Assembly: GCA_038501195.1 (NCBI GenBank)
Contig: JBBPUQ010000004.1
Location: 2,170,001 to 2,234,000 of the forward strand
Reading direction: 5' to 3'
DNA length: 64,000 bases
DNA from: Nemania diffusa
Taxonomy: Eukaryota > Ascomycota > Sordariomycetes > Xylariales > Xylariaceae
The notes below the pieces were generated by a model that searched no databases, had not been told where the DNA came from, and saw only the letters and a list, made by a program, of their open reading frames with translations. Both the position numbers and the translations under genes were made by a program. Positions 25,025-38,340 of this stretch are shown piece by piece (the first letter of the stretch is position 1; every line of letters begins with the position of its first letter).

Positions 25025-25925
25025 ATGTCCTTCACAAATGCGCCGGTGACGCGCAGTCTTGTCTATGGTCTCATTGGCTTATCCATAGCGGCCAGTCTGC
25101 TGGATATCAAACATTATTTCTACATCCTCGTCGATTTACATCTTTGGCGCTTCCACCAATCCTGGCGAGCACTGATCTACCAACTATGCTATACCAACTC
25201 GTCCGAAGTATTATTCGCCGCCATGGCTCTGTACAATATGAGGTCTGTAGAGAGACTATGGGGCTCGCGGAAGTATGCGGTATGTGCATCTCTTCTTCCT
25301 ACCGACTACCTTTGCGCCGGAACCATAGGGCGTTGCTAACGGTGGCCGTTCGTTGCAGACTTTCGTCTTTGTTACATTTCTCCTGACTAGTATATTATCG
25401 CCGGCTATACTAGCCCTCGTCCTCAGGCCTCTCAGCCTGGGCCTGCTCAATTATCTTCCCGCCGGCCCGACGCCCATTATTTTTGCAGTTCTTGCCCAAT
25501 ATCATGCCATGATACCTCATATTTATAAGTATAGAATAAACACTTCGCTATCCGGCTCTTCAAACGACCAATCTCAGGGTTTCACTTTCTCGGACAAGTC
25601 CTACCGGTACTTACTCGCAATGCAGCTGGCACTCTTCCAGTGGCCTGGATCCATTCTCGGAGCCGCGGTTGGATGGATCGTAGGGTATGCGTGGCGTATG
25701 GAAGTTCTTCCGAGATCTGTGATGCGTTGGCGAATACCAGGGTGGGTTGTAGGTATTCGAACCCCCCGAAGAAGCCAGGAATTTGAAGGTCTAAGGCGAA
25801 GGCTGGAGGATGAAAGTACACCAGCCGCAGCGACGACAGGAGCCCAGGGACGGACGGGAAGCGAAAGTGGACGAAGGAGAACTGCAGGTCAACAAGTCAT
25901 AGACCAGTTCCAAGGCACGTTCTAA
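25025..25925 (+). CDS. DSC2: DSC E3 ligase complex subunit 2-like rhomboid pseudoprotease (UBAC2 family)
   Basis: Exons 25025-25279 and 25359-25925 (intron 79 bp with GTATGT, GCTAAC and CAG) give 273 aa. The N-terminus (SLLDIKHYFYI, WRFHQSWRALIYQLCYTNSSEVLFAAM, SVERLWGS) has the layout of UBAC2/Dsc2 rhomboid-like proteins without a catalytic GxSG. Predicted membrane segments lie near residues 11-28, 60-75, 86-107, 115-140 and 172-200, followed by a hydrophilic tail. In fission yeast and Aspergillus the Golgi Dsc complex ubiquitinates the sterol regulator SREBP and other membrane proteins. I see no C-terminal UBA domain, unlike fission yeast Dsc2. An unseen downstream exon is possible but the frame ends cleanly. 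The gene diverges from RER2. Confidence 0.72.
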
Positions 25926-27194
25926 TAACATACAATATAAAGGTGTACGCAATAGTTCTATCAGGGTACCTATCCCATGTTGAGCGGATGACAGCAATAT
26001 GTCATAGGAGCTTAGTAATACTCTGTACATATAAGCCGTCTACCGCGGTAAAATTATAGATTTAAGAATGGAAGCCCAGAGCCTCACATTAAAGTTCCAA
26101 CTCCAAGGTGTGACGGCCCATATGAGAGGCATCCACGTGGCTGGTCAAGGTAGGGCCTGGTCAACACGATTCCGACACAACGTTCTACCTACCCGGAACT
26201 ATGTTTCATTAAATTGTTGTTGCCTGAGTGCGCCCCGAGTGTACTGCGCAAAAAAATCAAGAGGCGGAATTTAGTTTTCTCCAAGTAAACGGAGGATAGC
26301 GAACGGGAACGGGACCATAGGTGCAAGTAATATGCATAACCGCGATCTTTGCCCTACCTATATCACCGATTTTAATCAAGCTAGTTCCCTTAACTTCGGT
26401 AGTTGAACATGCCAATTGCATCTGACAGCCAGTATCATACTTACAGGTACGCATAAGCAAGTCAGATATAAATAAGTACGCGTACACTACGGGACATGCG
26501 ACAATAGGTAGGTAGGTTTCACGTCATATTCAGCTTATACCACCTGGGAACAAATGGGCAATGAAACCAATTTCACTAGTTCATGGAGCCAGCCCACGTT
26601 ATCTATATATCCATTGCCCTAAACGGCCTAGCGGATCGATGCAATTCCGCGCAGCGCAGGGGCTTAGGGTCAATCCCGGTCCAACCTAGCGTGCTTGCCC
26701 AGTCCGCGCGCGAGCCCGCCAACCCGCCAGCCAGCCACCCCTGACATGTTCCTACATTAGCGCCTCTTTGACTCCAGCCCCAATCCATTCATTGATCGAC
26801 GTTGATGGATTCGCAAAACTCCTTTTCTCGGGGCTGAGCCGACCCGTCGCGTAACTCGTCGTCGTTCCTATCTTGGATTCCGAGCGTTGCCGTTCTCTTT
26901 TAGGTACAGAATACTCACTCGACGCCTTGCTGCTCTTTGGTTTGCCGGTGAATCCAGCCTCAAAGCCATATCTCCTAGCGCCTCCCCCCGAATCTACTCT
27001 TATCCCGCGTTTATAGGCATTGTTGGGTAGCCAGCGAGGCGACGATCTACCTAGCTTGGACCGTTAGGCATCCATACCACCGACCGATTTATCATCCCTC
27101 CGAAATACCACGTCCGCATCCCTTGCTCGATATCGCATCGCACTTCGTCATGGTTCCAAGCTAGCAACGTGAGAACGCGGTACAGAAGAAGAAG
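25926..27194. other. Intergenic, no gene seen
   Basis: Downstream flank of the DSC2-like gene and promoter of the Uds1-domain gene. It holds a TAGG tetramer run at 26505-26517. The last 400 bases before 27195 are CT-rich on the plus strand, typical of fungal 5' leaders. Open frames here overlap on both strands and have no recognisable domain. Confidence 0.6.
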
Positions 27195-30007
27195 ATGGAG
27201 AATTTCGCAACATCAGGGCAAGATGGCTTTGATGCTAGCAGAGCGCCGATGCCTCGGCCCTCATTCCCGCCCAACGGCTTGGCCCTGGTCGATTCTTACA
27301 GGCAAGACGCCCTGAATGGGTTCGAGAAGCCAAAGCCGCGAACGAATCCCGTGCGTTTTGACCCCACGCTCTGCAAAGTCGAGACCGCGTAGTTCTCCAC
27401 GCTAATGTTATATGGTTGCAGATGAACCCGGAACGAACCCAAAGCTCCGTATACGTCAATCTAAAAGATTCTGTCCAAGTACACTTGCTCACTGAGACCG
27501 CTTTGTTTGACAGTAAAGAATATGTCATCCTATCTGAAGACGAGGTAGACGACCTTAAGAAACAATGCCAGTTCTTTACACAGAGAATAGAGCAGGCCCG
27601 CTCCAATCTCACAATACAATCTAAATACCGGGATGCAGCCGTGTCCGTGACCCGGTTATACTCCCCAACCGGTAGGCGGAAAAGCTTAATAGGGAGTCGT
27701 CTGAGTGGGGCCAGTGATGGCGCTCGGGAGGCAGAAGCTGAGCGCGATGCTATTCAGAAGAAGTGTGAAGATCTAGCGGCAGAGCTATGGTCTCTAGAGC
27801 AGCGCCTAATGGAACCCCAGAGGAGGCTTCTCGAACACACCGCAGGCATTCTGCAACATGCCCACAAAACTGCTAAAAAGACATCGACTACATCTTCAAA
27901 GCCCACTCTAGTAAACGGGGTCCCAGCCAGCCCCGAAAGCATGTACACCACCTCGAATGGGCGAAATAGCTTAGACTTCCTCGAAGATGGTCTCGTATTC
28001 GATGAGGCAAGTCTATATCGCTCTTTCGATATGGTCGAGGCTCTCAATAGCCAGCCGCGCCAAAGTCCTATCGGGATACCTCTCAAGTCTCCAGTTCGCG
28101 AGCAGAACAAGCAGCTTGTGGAAGAAACTGATAAACTCCGTCAGGAGAATGACCAACTTCGAGGCGAAACTGAAGCGCTTCTGGCCGAAGTTGAGGCTCT
28201 AAGACGGCAAGGATCTGACCAATGGAATATGATATCAGATACAGAAAGGAAGTTAGAGAGGTTCAATCATCAGCTGCGAGATGCCGTTGTGAAAGCAGGT
28301 CCAAACAGAGATACCGACTACGACCCCGTTCCAACTGGGCAGCGAGAACCAGGTAGTATGCTCAACAGCCATCTAGACTATCTCGAGAATGCTTTGATTC
28401 TGGTTGGCGACAGTCATAGCAACAACTCCGAGATTGCTCCCAAGCTCCAGTCGCTCAATTCAGAGATCCAAGAGATGCTTATAAGTGTTGATTCTAGTCG
28501 TACTCAGGCTCCGCCACTAACCGATGATGTTGAGGAGCAACTTGAATATTTGCAGGAGTCTTTACAAGCGGTAGGCGGACAATTACGCCGAACTGCAGAC
28601 ATGGCGCATTTGACATCAGTCGGCAAGCAAAAATCCGAACAATCTGAGGCTGTCCTTATGGGACTGTGGGATATTATTCAATCCGGTTACGCTGATATCA
28701 GGCAACGCAAACAAGAACGACGTAAAGCGCGTATGGACAAAGGCCTGCAACCAGATGAAGAAGATTTATCAGATGGCGATTCTACTGATCTGAATGAACC
28801 ATACTCGCTACCCGCCTTTTCTTCCAAGGTCCAATGGCTATATACGCAAGCCACTCGGTTGAATGAGCAAAAAGCTGTCCTTAAGCGGCAGATTAAACAG
28901 CAAAGAGAACTCAATAGCAAATCTGATTCAGAGAAAGACCAGCAACTCCACGACAAGGACAGCGAATTAGAAGATGCATTCGCGAAACTGGGACGAGCTG
29001 AACGGGAAACGGATGATATCCGTGCTCAACTATCACAAGCATTTGAAGAGCTTGAAAATCTACAAAACGGTCATCGCAATCAAGAAGCCGCTGCCATCGA
29101 AGAGGCACAGGAGCAGCTTAAGCAACGCAACGCTAAAATTTCCTCCCTCGAAGCTGAAACGAGGGATGCGCAAGATCGTCTATCCGCAACAGAAGCTAGC
29201 ATTGAAATGATCACGGCGCAGCTGAAGGAGGCCAATGACGCTAAAGACGCTGCTGAAAAGGCGGCTGAGGAAAGGGGAAACATCATCAAGGCTAAGGAGC
29301 AGGAACTTGAACAGATGACTGGCATGGTTGCCGAGCTTAAGATGGAGACAGCTATGACTAAGGCTGAGCTTGACGGTGCCTACGGTTCTCGAAAGCAACG
29401 TGCTGCTGAAGTTGCTGCACTTCATAATACATCGGAGTCGGTGAAACTGCAAACCCGCCTCGAATCACTAGAGCGGGAGCTCATCTCCACCGCCAATGAC
29501 TTGACTGATGTCGTCAAGCAGTCACTTGAGAGCGAGAAGAAAATTGGCGAACTAGAGGACGAACTCGACAAGGTCAAGGCTGAGCGTGATAGGATTCGGG
29601 ATGAGCAGGAAAAGATCAACGAAGATCTCGAGAGGCAGTTGCAAGATGCCACAAGTGACTTTGAAGAAAAGATGGAGGCTGAACTTACCAGACTACGCAA
29701 GCAAAAGGAGCAGCTTCAGGATGACTTAGACAGGGAACGTTTAAAGGCAGGAAACGGCGCAGCTTCACCTTCCAACGCCAGCAAAACCTCGTACTTGACA
29801 GAGTCGTACAGAGTTGGCCTGAGGGCGGAGCGTAAGAAATACGAAGAGCAGTTAAGAGTAAGTTGTTGAAGCCCCCTTGTCCCGGGTTACAATGCTAATT
29901 ATCTATCATAGACGGAGCAAACGCTGCGGAGGAAACTTGAGGACGAACTCAGGACTTTGAAGAGGGCACAAGGGCCAGGCAAGAGCCCCTTGAGCCCTCG
30001 ACCATGA
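27195..30007 (+). CDS. Uds1-domain coiled-coil protein (up-regulated during septation family)
   Basis: Exons 27195-27350, 27422-29857 and 29912-30007 give 895 aa. Introns are 71 bp (GTGCGT donor, GCTAAT) and 54 bp (GTAAGT donor, GCTAAT). After a short Pro-rich leader, residues about 65-190 carry the Uds1 region (LLTETALFDSKEYVILSEDEVDDLKK, SKYRDAAVSVTRLYS). The rest is mostly predicted coiled coil: heptad-like stretches rich in Glu, Lys, Gln and Leu from about residue 225, broken near 430-470 by an acidic linker, up to about 880. Fission yeast uds1 is induced at septation. A cortical or septal scaffold role is inference from the domain. The last exon supplies EQTLRRKLEDELRTLKR and a SPLSPRP end. 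Confidence 0.8.
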
Positions 30008-31298
30008 TTCTTATGTTACCATGTTTTGATTCTTACGTGGACTCCTCGTCGGAGTTTCCACAATGGTTTGTATGATTACGGTTTCCAGGATACTGGGGAG
30101 TACATTGTTGACAGTCTTTGTACAAATTTCAAAACGCGGTTTCTAGACGACCAGCATTGGGAAGCAATCCCGCAGGTCATTGGATTATAGTCTTTGGCTA
30201 GAGGATACAACCTGGCTTGCTATTATAGGGTTTTGTATGTAGTGAAGCTTCTGAGGATTGGGGTAGCAATGAAAGTTATGATATTCAGATGATCTTGGGA
30301 TGTTCTCGAGTCTTGTCAACCAGCATTATATGTCCTTTACTGCCAGAGCTGCACAAAGGAGTTATGCCTCAACTAGGCCCAGGTCTATTTGTTAGAGACC
30401 GGATAGTAGTCTTAGGGCGATGCTTATGATGATGCTCGCCGATGCAAACCATATTGCGAAACCCAGTTTCCTTGCCAATAAACAACCCCACTACGGCGGC
30501 CACCGCCGCTCTACGTTTGCCGTGCCAGCCGTAGTTCTAGGTTAGCTCGTCCGAGATCAAGATAGAAACGACACTATCTAGGCATCTCGTTGATAAACTA
30601 TGCATATGACATACAAGGTTAGAATAACTGATATGAATTGAATGTCTAATAATCTTTCAGGTTTCTACGATGTCAGCATATCTACTAATTGAGACTGTGT
30701 GCTACGCACGCACTCACCCGTTTTATCATATACTTAGGTAGGTTTAAGTCTCAAAACTCTCTAGAGAACAAGGCTCGAGCGAAATCACAAGCCGTTGAGT
30801 TTAAAACGAAGGACGTTCAGTCAAATGCATAAGCCTCAAATTCAAATATAGGTGCAAGACTTGCCAAGGAATCCCGACTTGGGGGGTCTCCAAGTCCCCC
30901 AAGATGTTGCCAAGACCACTCGCTCAGCGGGTTCGTTCACTCCCACCTTCGGTTTTAGGAAACAGCCAAGAGATACAGTACTACATCTGCACGCAGATGG
31001 AATAGTCCAGGAACGTGGTTTCGGTAAACCGCTGCTACTGGTTTACTGCCATGTCCAATCTCCTCGCTAACACACTTTCACATGAGCTCGGCAGGGACCA
31101 GGGCTGCGTGGCCGGCAATATTACCTTTCTCGAGATAGGAAGACGCGTTGGGGCAGCTATACAAATATGGCCGCGTCTCCCGGCCTACTTGGTGCGACTA
31201 CGTAGCCTAGAGGCTCTATTCACCTCAATCTTACGTCTGCCAGATAATCGCGCAGGAGGCTGAGATCGGCCCAAGCACCTCATTGCGCCACCGAGAAG
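30008..31298. other. Intergenic, no gene seen
   Basis: 3' flank of the Uds1-domain gene and promoter of the secreted nuclease. Small frames at 30852-31070 and 31015-31263 show no domain and no splice-compatible continuation. Nothing else notable. Confidence 0.6.
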
Positions 31299-33304
31299 AT
31301 GAAGGCCGCTCCCGTGCTCGTGGGCATATTTGCCGCCGCCGGCAGCGTCGCGGCGCAGTCGATCGGCGAGATCAACGGCTACCGGTTCTTGTCCCCGTAC
31401 GCGGGACAGAGCGTGACGAACGTGACGGGCGTGGTGACGGCGAAGGGGCCGTCGGGAATCTGGCTGCGCTCTCTGCAGACGACGCCCGACGAGCGCGTGT
31501 CGGACGGCATCTACGTCTACGGATCGGCGTTGGCAAAGAACGCGAGCATCGCGACGGGAGACGTGATCGTGCTCAATGGCGAGGTCTCCGAGTACCGCTC
31601 TAGCGTGGATTACCTGCCCATGACCGAGATCGCGTACCCGAATGTCGTCGCCGTGCTTGAGCATAACTACACCTTTGCGCCAATCGAACTCGGCACGCAG
31701 AGAAGCCCGCCCACGAAGCTGCTCTCGAGCTTGGATTCGGGCGACGTCTTTGGAGTGCCGAATAATCAGAGCTTGGTGTCGGTTGTGAACCCTATTCTCC
31801 AGCCGAAGAAGTATGGTCTTGACTTCTGGGAGAGTCTCCTTGGGGAATATGTTACCATTAAGAGCCCTCATGCTGTTGGCAGGCCTAACCAGTACGCCGA
31901 GACTTGGGTTGTTGGTACATGGGCCACAACTGGCAACAATGCCCGCGGCGGCTTGACTGTCTCTCCAAAGGGTAGGCCTTTTCCCCAGAGCTATCCAGCA
32001 TGTTAAAAGTGTTGCAGGACTGACAGGAAACAATAGATGGAAACCCAGAGGCAATCCTCATCACGGCTCCTCTCGATGGCACCAAAAATAGTGAAGATGG
32101 GAAGATGGGGGATAGATTCGAAGTAAGCAGTCGACGATCTCTTCTAACAGGGCCATATTTTCCATCCTAGAATCGTAAGAATACATTCAACTAACTACTC
32201 GAAATCCAGGACATCACAGGCGTAGTCACTCAAGCTTTTGGATTCTACCAAATCCAACCTCTGACAAAACTTACCGTCATCTCTTCCCGCGAACCGGCCG
32301 TCTCAGGGGCCACGACCCTGATAAGCGACGGGACGTGCTCAGGAATCACGGTGGGAGGCTACAACATCGAAAACTTCGCGCCAACCGACAAAGCGCATGT
32401 GACAGCCGTGGCCACACACATCGTGAACTATCTGCGGGCCCCGGATCTGCTCGCGGTGCAAGAAATCCAGGATAACGACGGCGAGACCGACGACGGCGTC
32501 GTAGACTCGAGCCTCACGCTCTCAACCCTAGTCTCCGCGATCGCGACCCTCAGCAACGGCACCGTCGCGTACAACTTCACATACATCAATCCCATCGACG
32601 GACAGAACGGCGGCGCGCCAGGCGGCAACATCCGCAACGCGTACCTCTACCGGCCCGAGGTGCTACAGCTGCAGGGCGGCAGCTCGGCCGTGATCGGCGA
32701 CTCGGTGACGGCGAACGAGGTGCTCGCGGGCCCGACGCTCAAGTACAACCCAGGGCTCATCGACCCGACGAACGCGGCCTGGACCGACTCCCGGAAGCCT
32801 CTCGCCGCCGCCTGGGAACTTGTCGGCACTGGAGGTAAGAAAGGTAAGGGCAAGACGCTGTTCACGGTCAACGTGCACTTCACCTCCAAGGGCGGCTCGA
32901 CATCTCTGCACGGCGACGCGCGGCCCCCGGTCAACGGCGGCGTCGAGCAGCGCATCGCGCAGGGGCAGACGGCGGGGGCCTTCGTGGCGGCGATCCTGGC
33001 GCGCGACCCGGACGCGCGCGTGCTGACCGTCGGCGACTTCAACGAGTACGCGTTCGCGGCGCCCGTGCGGGCGTTCGCGGCGGCGTCGGGGCTGGACGAC
33101 CTCGACGAGGTCACGAAGATCCCCGCCACGGAGCGCTACTCGTATATCTACGACATGAACACGCAGGAGCTGGACCACGTCTTCGTGAGCAAGAAGCTGG
33201 GCAAGGGGGCTAGGCTGGAGCACCTCCATGTCAACACTTGGCTGACGTATGATGATATCACGTCGGATCATGACCCGAGCGTTGCTAAGTTTAATATCTG
33301 CTAG
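31299..33304 (+). CDS. Secreted endonuclease/exonuclease/phosphatase-fold nuclease
   Basis: Exons 31299-31971, 32037-32122 and 32210-33304 give 617 aa (introns 65 and 87 bp). Residues 1-19 are a signal peptide (hydrophobic core, AAA/VAAQ cleavage region). Residues about 20-290 form the OB-like module of large extracellular nucleases (INGYRFLSPYAGQSVTNVTGVVTAKG, GIWLRS, ITGVVTQAFGFYQIQ). The DNase I-like catalytic domain follows: Asn305 (GGYNIENF), Glu338 (LAVQEIQDNDG), His476 (NVHFTSKGG), Asp529 and Asn531 (VGDFNEY), and the closing pair Asp606-His607 (SDHDPS). All catalytic positions are present, so it should be active on nucleic acid or a phosphoester outside the cell. Several NxS/T glycosylation sites are visible. 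The 3' half is very GC-rich. The exact substrate is unknown. Confidence 0.88.
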
Positions 33305-33845
33305 ATCTAGGGCGGCCACTAGTCGCTGTATGCTATCATTAATGAATGAAAGATGAACCTTAAATGAATATGGCTTTAGCGTGAATCTAAGTGACTCTAT
33401 ATCATTTGCCTAAGTGTCTTATACGTAGGTAGTTATCAATACATAGCCACACACATACAGATCAACCATATGATACAGGTTATCCGGCGCTTCACAGCAG
33501 ACACATCATATTGCCTAAGGTTCCTACCTCGCCGATTAAACTCGCCGACTATACTCACCGACTATGCCGTTCGCACATAGTATAAGACAGTCTATCAGGT
33601 TTGGGAGCCTTCCTAGCAGCCTCTTCTCATCCCGCGTTTGTTGAAACACCAAATTGGAAAACACGAGGATGGCCGAAATGGCATGCTCCTATGCTATAAC
33701 ATGGCACCAGTAAAGGGTCTAAGTTAGGCTGTTCAGTAGTCTCAATCCCGTCGTACCGTACTTACTCCAAACCTCTTCTCTTTTATATCAGACCTGGACT
33801 TAAGGATCTATGAACCCAGATTCAATATTTCGATCTATTGATTTT

Positions 33846-33877
33846 GATATTGCGATATTGCGATATTGCGATATTCC
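33846..33877. repeat. Octamer tandem repeat (GATATTGC)
   Basis: Four successive GATATTGC-type units, the last ending GATATTCC. A short simple repeat in the 3' flank of the nuclease gene. Confidence 0.85.
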
Positions 33878-34590
33878 AATAAGCTTCATGATAGATCGCA
33901 TCCTCCCGCCCCCATGGATTCATCAGCGGGGCTGCAAGTAACTGCCGGCCAGGAAAAGTTCTCCAATTCTGATATGATTTCGCATCTGTAAGACTACGTT
34001 ACGCAAGTAAACGTATGACAGATCTAACGTGTCATTTTATGCGTAGGATGCAAGGTAATATACACATGCAGTCGGGCCTCAATATATTAGCCTCCCGCTC
34101 TTGGGGGCCCCAAAAATGGCATCTTCTACCGCCGCATCGCTCTGCGACTCGTGGATACATGTCATTTATCTGGCCTTTGTACACTGGTGGTACCGCGCCT
34201 GAGGTACTCCAATAGTCCCGCGTTGGGCCGCAGTGGACGGCCTCATCATCAGCGCGCGCCCGCACATCGATGCTACCGTACTTTTGAGGCCGGCTTTCCA
34301 GCGCCGCGTCCCCTGAACTCCTCCCTGCAGACCGAGAACCCGCCACGTGCGCCTTGCATGTTAGGGTTTGGCGTCTGCGAAATGGCCCGCTGCTGTAGAA
34401 CATTGTGAGGCCATTTATATCCTGAAGAGCCTATCGCGGGGACGGCGGCTAGAAGGAGGAGTTCGCCGTTACATCCATCGTCTATATTGGGGGCCAAGAA
34501 GTCTGCATTGGCAACTGTACAGGTCTTTATTCGATTTGCGAGAGCTACATAACTTTAGGGCTTCTAATAGGATCACTGCAAGATATACAT

Positions 34591-34609
34591 ACCTACCTAC
34601 TACCTACTT
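34591..34609. repeat. ACCTACCT motif tract
   Basis: ACCTACCTACTACCTACTT, one of many short tracts of this motif scattered through the intergenic DNA of the window. Confidence 0.7.
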
Positions 34610-37600
34610 ATGTATCCCTTTGAAGACCCTTTCAGCATCGTGACTTTAAAAGTGGAATACCGGGTCTGCTCGCACAGTTGCATACACCAATAAAACTATT
34701 ATTTAAGCATTGTTTTATGATCATATGCCCAGTATTTACCTTTAAGTCACGGGGCGGAAAGGGTCTCCAAAGGGATAGTTCAATCGTCAGATAGATTTCC
34801 CTTACTTATTATCACATCCTGTTGTCTTAGTTTCTCTAATCCCTATATGCCTATTTCTACCTCGAGTAGCCTAAATACTCTATAATCCAAGCTGAAGATA
34901 ATAGATGAAGAATAAGGTGTAAGGTGTAAAGTAATCAATCAACATTAACCTAGTTGACTACTTCAAGTAGAATTGAATAGTGAAGTATATCAGACTATAT
35001 ATATTAAGCGTTGCCAGAACATTTCATATGCACAATAATGTAGCGTTTTTATATGTTGTTTCATCCTACAGCTGCTACCACAATTATAAAACCGAACATC
35101 GTGGCTTAACTAGCTTAGTGGTCACATTGTCTAGGATTGTGTCCAAGAACGCCACCAACGTGTAGTTCGAAGTACAGAGTATGTTATTAGAGGTGTAAGA
35201 GATTAGATCCCAGGTCAAATGCTGACATGGGTAGTATAAACCCGAGAGACGGTTCAGGTACGAGTAAATTTAAGCGAAGGATTCTTTACTATGTATAGTC
35301 TTGATGTTTTACACTCTTTAACAATCGCATTCCGCGGGACAGTTTATAAAGCAAGAGAAGAAAAGACGAAGTAAAAAAGAAAAACGAGGAAACTACTTAT
35401 ACGTTGAGCACAGGATCGACGGTCCGACTAATGAAACACACCCACACACACACACTGCACTGCAATACAAATCAGATTTCGAATTTGGATTTGAGTTAAA
35501 TGTTTGCTAGATGGTGGTCTCGGATAAGAAGCCTGGCCGCCTACGAAAAGCTCGCATATGCAACTCGGCTTTGGCACACCTACGGTGAGGATTACGCGGA
35601 AATTTCGGATTACCTCAGCAATGCATAGACTAGTACCGAGGAGGTATATAATACAGTAAGTGCGTCGCGCGCTTGAGTGTAGTGGTGTGTGTCTGTGTGT
35701 GTCTGTGTGTTGTTGGTGTGTGTGTGGCCGAAACAAAAGAATCTGGGAGCATGCATAAATGAGGCGTTGTGGTTGTTGTGTGGTGGCACACTCAACTTTT
35801 CGTCATAAGTACTTGCCATCCATTATCGTCCATCCATCCATTGCATCCGGTGAGTGTGCAAGTTGTCCTTATGTACGCAGTATGCGTATGCGTACTTATC
35901 TGTAAATACGACAGTGGCTAACATAGGTACGCGCCCCTTCTAGGTTTGTGGCTGGCGCCGCTCATTTCCAACAGGTGACAAGATAAAAACGTGGCAGCTG
36001 GGGTAGGTTTTTCTTTTCGAGAAGATCGTGATTGGGTCTAATAAAAACACAGTAATATATACTACCTCCATACACTAGGGAGATAGCGGTACCTGGTGTA
36101 CCTGCTACCTACCGTGGCCACCCTTGACGCCGCTAGGGGTGGGTGGACAGGGGTCTAACCACATACGCATAACACATGGACGAACAGGGTTGCTAAATTA
36201 ATTGCGACGAAAAAGAACGTGCTGCTGTGTAACAGCACTATCCCGGGTAGCTATAGTGTATTCTGTAGGGTAGCTACTCATGTACACATCAAGTACATAC
36301 TTACAGACCCGAAACCGAGGCCAGCTTACAAACCTTCTTACACTACCTACTTATTGCCTCCCGTCTCAGCTTCTCAGCCGAGACATGCGCGACTACGACA
36401 ACTAGGTATGTAAGGTCATACTTCCTGCAGTGCAGTGTGTGTGTGCGTACCTAGATAAGGATGTCCAGAATCTGCGTACATTAGATGAATATGTATGTAA
36501 GCTCCGGCTTATTTTCCGACTTCTCCGTATCACTCAGATACTTACGATCGAGATCTGTGTGGGCAGATAGATGTAGGATAAAAATTTCGTCGTTTGTACT
36601 CAGCGTACGTTGTGAGCCCTCCCTCTCTCTCTATGCATTTACCAATCGCCCCTTTTTACATTTTTGCCTGAATGCACCGTCACATTGGGTGTGCGTACGT
36701 GCCTCACGTATTCCCATCCACGCCACTTGCATTGCGAGTCTTGTTTTGGGGAACATGGAATAAAGCGGTGTGCATGAGGATAGCAGTGCCACCGTAAACC
36801 AGACTTGGTATCAGCTCCTGCGCCCACGCGCATAAATGAGCAATCATATATGTACGTACTGTAGGTATCAAAGCGCATGCGATGAGATGAGCTTGGAGGG
36901 CTACTTTTGCCGCACTTTTCATCCTCCCGTTCTTCTTACCCTACGTACGCAGTATACCATACTGTATATATATACATCTGTGATAGTGCCGTAGGCATGA
37001 CCTAGATACCAGCTAGTACCCCCCACATTGGTTAGCGGCTGTAGCTGAAAGGTAGGGCTCCCGACGTTATAGCTATAATTAGCGATTCGTGTCTGATAAA
37101 ATTGTGGGCGCACACGAGGACGCAAACGTTGCTCGCGTACCGGGTAGGCGTTGGAATCTGTGAAACCAAGAAATTTCGTCTAACGGGCCAAGTGATTGTC
37201 CATTATATGAACAGGTGGTTAACCGAATTCAAGGCCGTGTTCGGTGCCGCCGGCTTGTTCCTTGATAAGATGTTTAAGACTTGTTGCTCAATTGGGAAGG
37301 AAAAAAGCCTTGGGGGTATAGCAGGTACAGGTATAGCAGGCAGACAGCAATATTGAATGACTAAATCTTTAAGAGAAGGCACCTAGATAGATGAAGCGTG
37401 CACTATTGTGGGATCCGAGAGCTTGGGTCTCAATCCATCACGTAACGGAACTAGTGTAAACTAACTTGCTAGGGGGGGAGTAGCTAATTAACGAGAAATG
37501 AGGTACCTCGAGATAGCAATTGGATGCCCGGTGATCCCGATTGAACAAGATTTCACATTGGAATACATGTCATACTGCATGGCACGATATCGTGACACAA

Positions 37601-38340
37601 GACATAAGACCACTGATAGTAAGAATCCTCAACCATATTAAATTGAAGCAACGAAGGGTATATTGGATCGTGTTTCTATGGTCGTTGCCGAGGAGGTGGT
37701 AATAGCCCGTCTAATTTTAACTAACGATTGTCTACTTCAATCTCCACGAAAAGGGAAAAATATGGGAGAGGGGTGTGCCCTGATTTGATATCCCCTGTCA
37801 CCAATGCGCCAACTCCCCTGTGTATAATATGTGTATCTCTGGATATCTTCTCATGCTTTGGCCTTCCACCCACGTCCAGATAAGCAGAACAAAATACCGC
37901 CGTAATGCTAAGGTATACGTAGGAGATTGGACGATGACGACTATGCCCCCCAAAATAGAATGCTCCTTGAACGCCGATGGAAATGATTTCTCGAAAGATG
38001 CCAGAATCGCTGATGTGCGCTCGAAGGACCAAAAACGGAAGAAAAGTGAACGAGAGCGGCTAGCTTGGCGTGTCACCTTGCTCTTAATCAAGGAACAGAA
38101 GCCCGAAAACGCCAGAGCAATGCCGCCCGATGATAGTTGCTAGGAAAAGTTGAATAGAATCTGATTAAAGAGTAGTAGGACAGCGAATGTGGCTGTATGG
38201 GGAATGTAATTCACCGAGTGACTCGGATCCGCACGACAAGTAGTAGCCGAGTCGAGGTGTTGCAATAAACTAATGGCGCTGGTAATGCACCGCGATCTGT
38301 CGAATAGGCAGGGAAAAGTTCTTCTTTTGGCATGTAGAGT

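Larger units (their letters stand above)
33305..38340. other. 5-kb intergenic stretch between convergent genes
   Basis: Composition is ordinary, but I find no supportable gene between the nuclease (+) and Sok1 (-). It contains four copies of an 8-bp unit (GATATTGC) at 33846-33877, an ACCTACCTAC tract at 34591-34609, and CA/TG-rich microsatellites at about 35430-35460 and 35680-35730. Minus-strand frames at 37721-38091 have a hydrophobic, slightly gene-like look but no family signature. A relic cannot be excluded. Confidence 0.55.

Noticed and set aside
31185..32054. 289-codon minus-strand frame
   Set aside because: Antisense to the GC-rich nuclease exon 1, Arg/Ala-rich as expected from the codon bias of the real gene; the sense strand has signal peptide, domains and splice sites.
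32663..33319. 218-codon minus-strand frame
   Set aside because: Antisense shadow of the nuclease catalytic exon.
34032..34403. 123-codon minus-strand frame in the 5-kb gap
   Set aside because: No recognisable domain, and plus-strand frames of similar length overlap it.
37721..38091. Hydrophobic minus-strand frames that look like a membrane-protein fragment
   Set aside because: No conserved motif, two competing frames and no credible introns; possibly a relic but not supportable.
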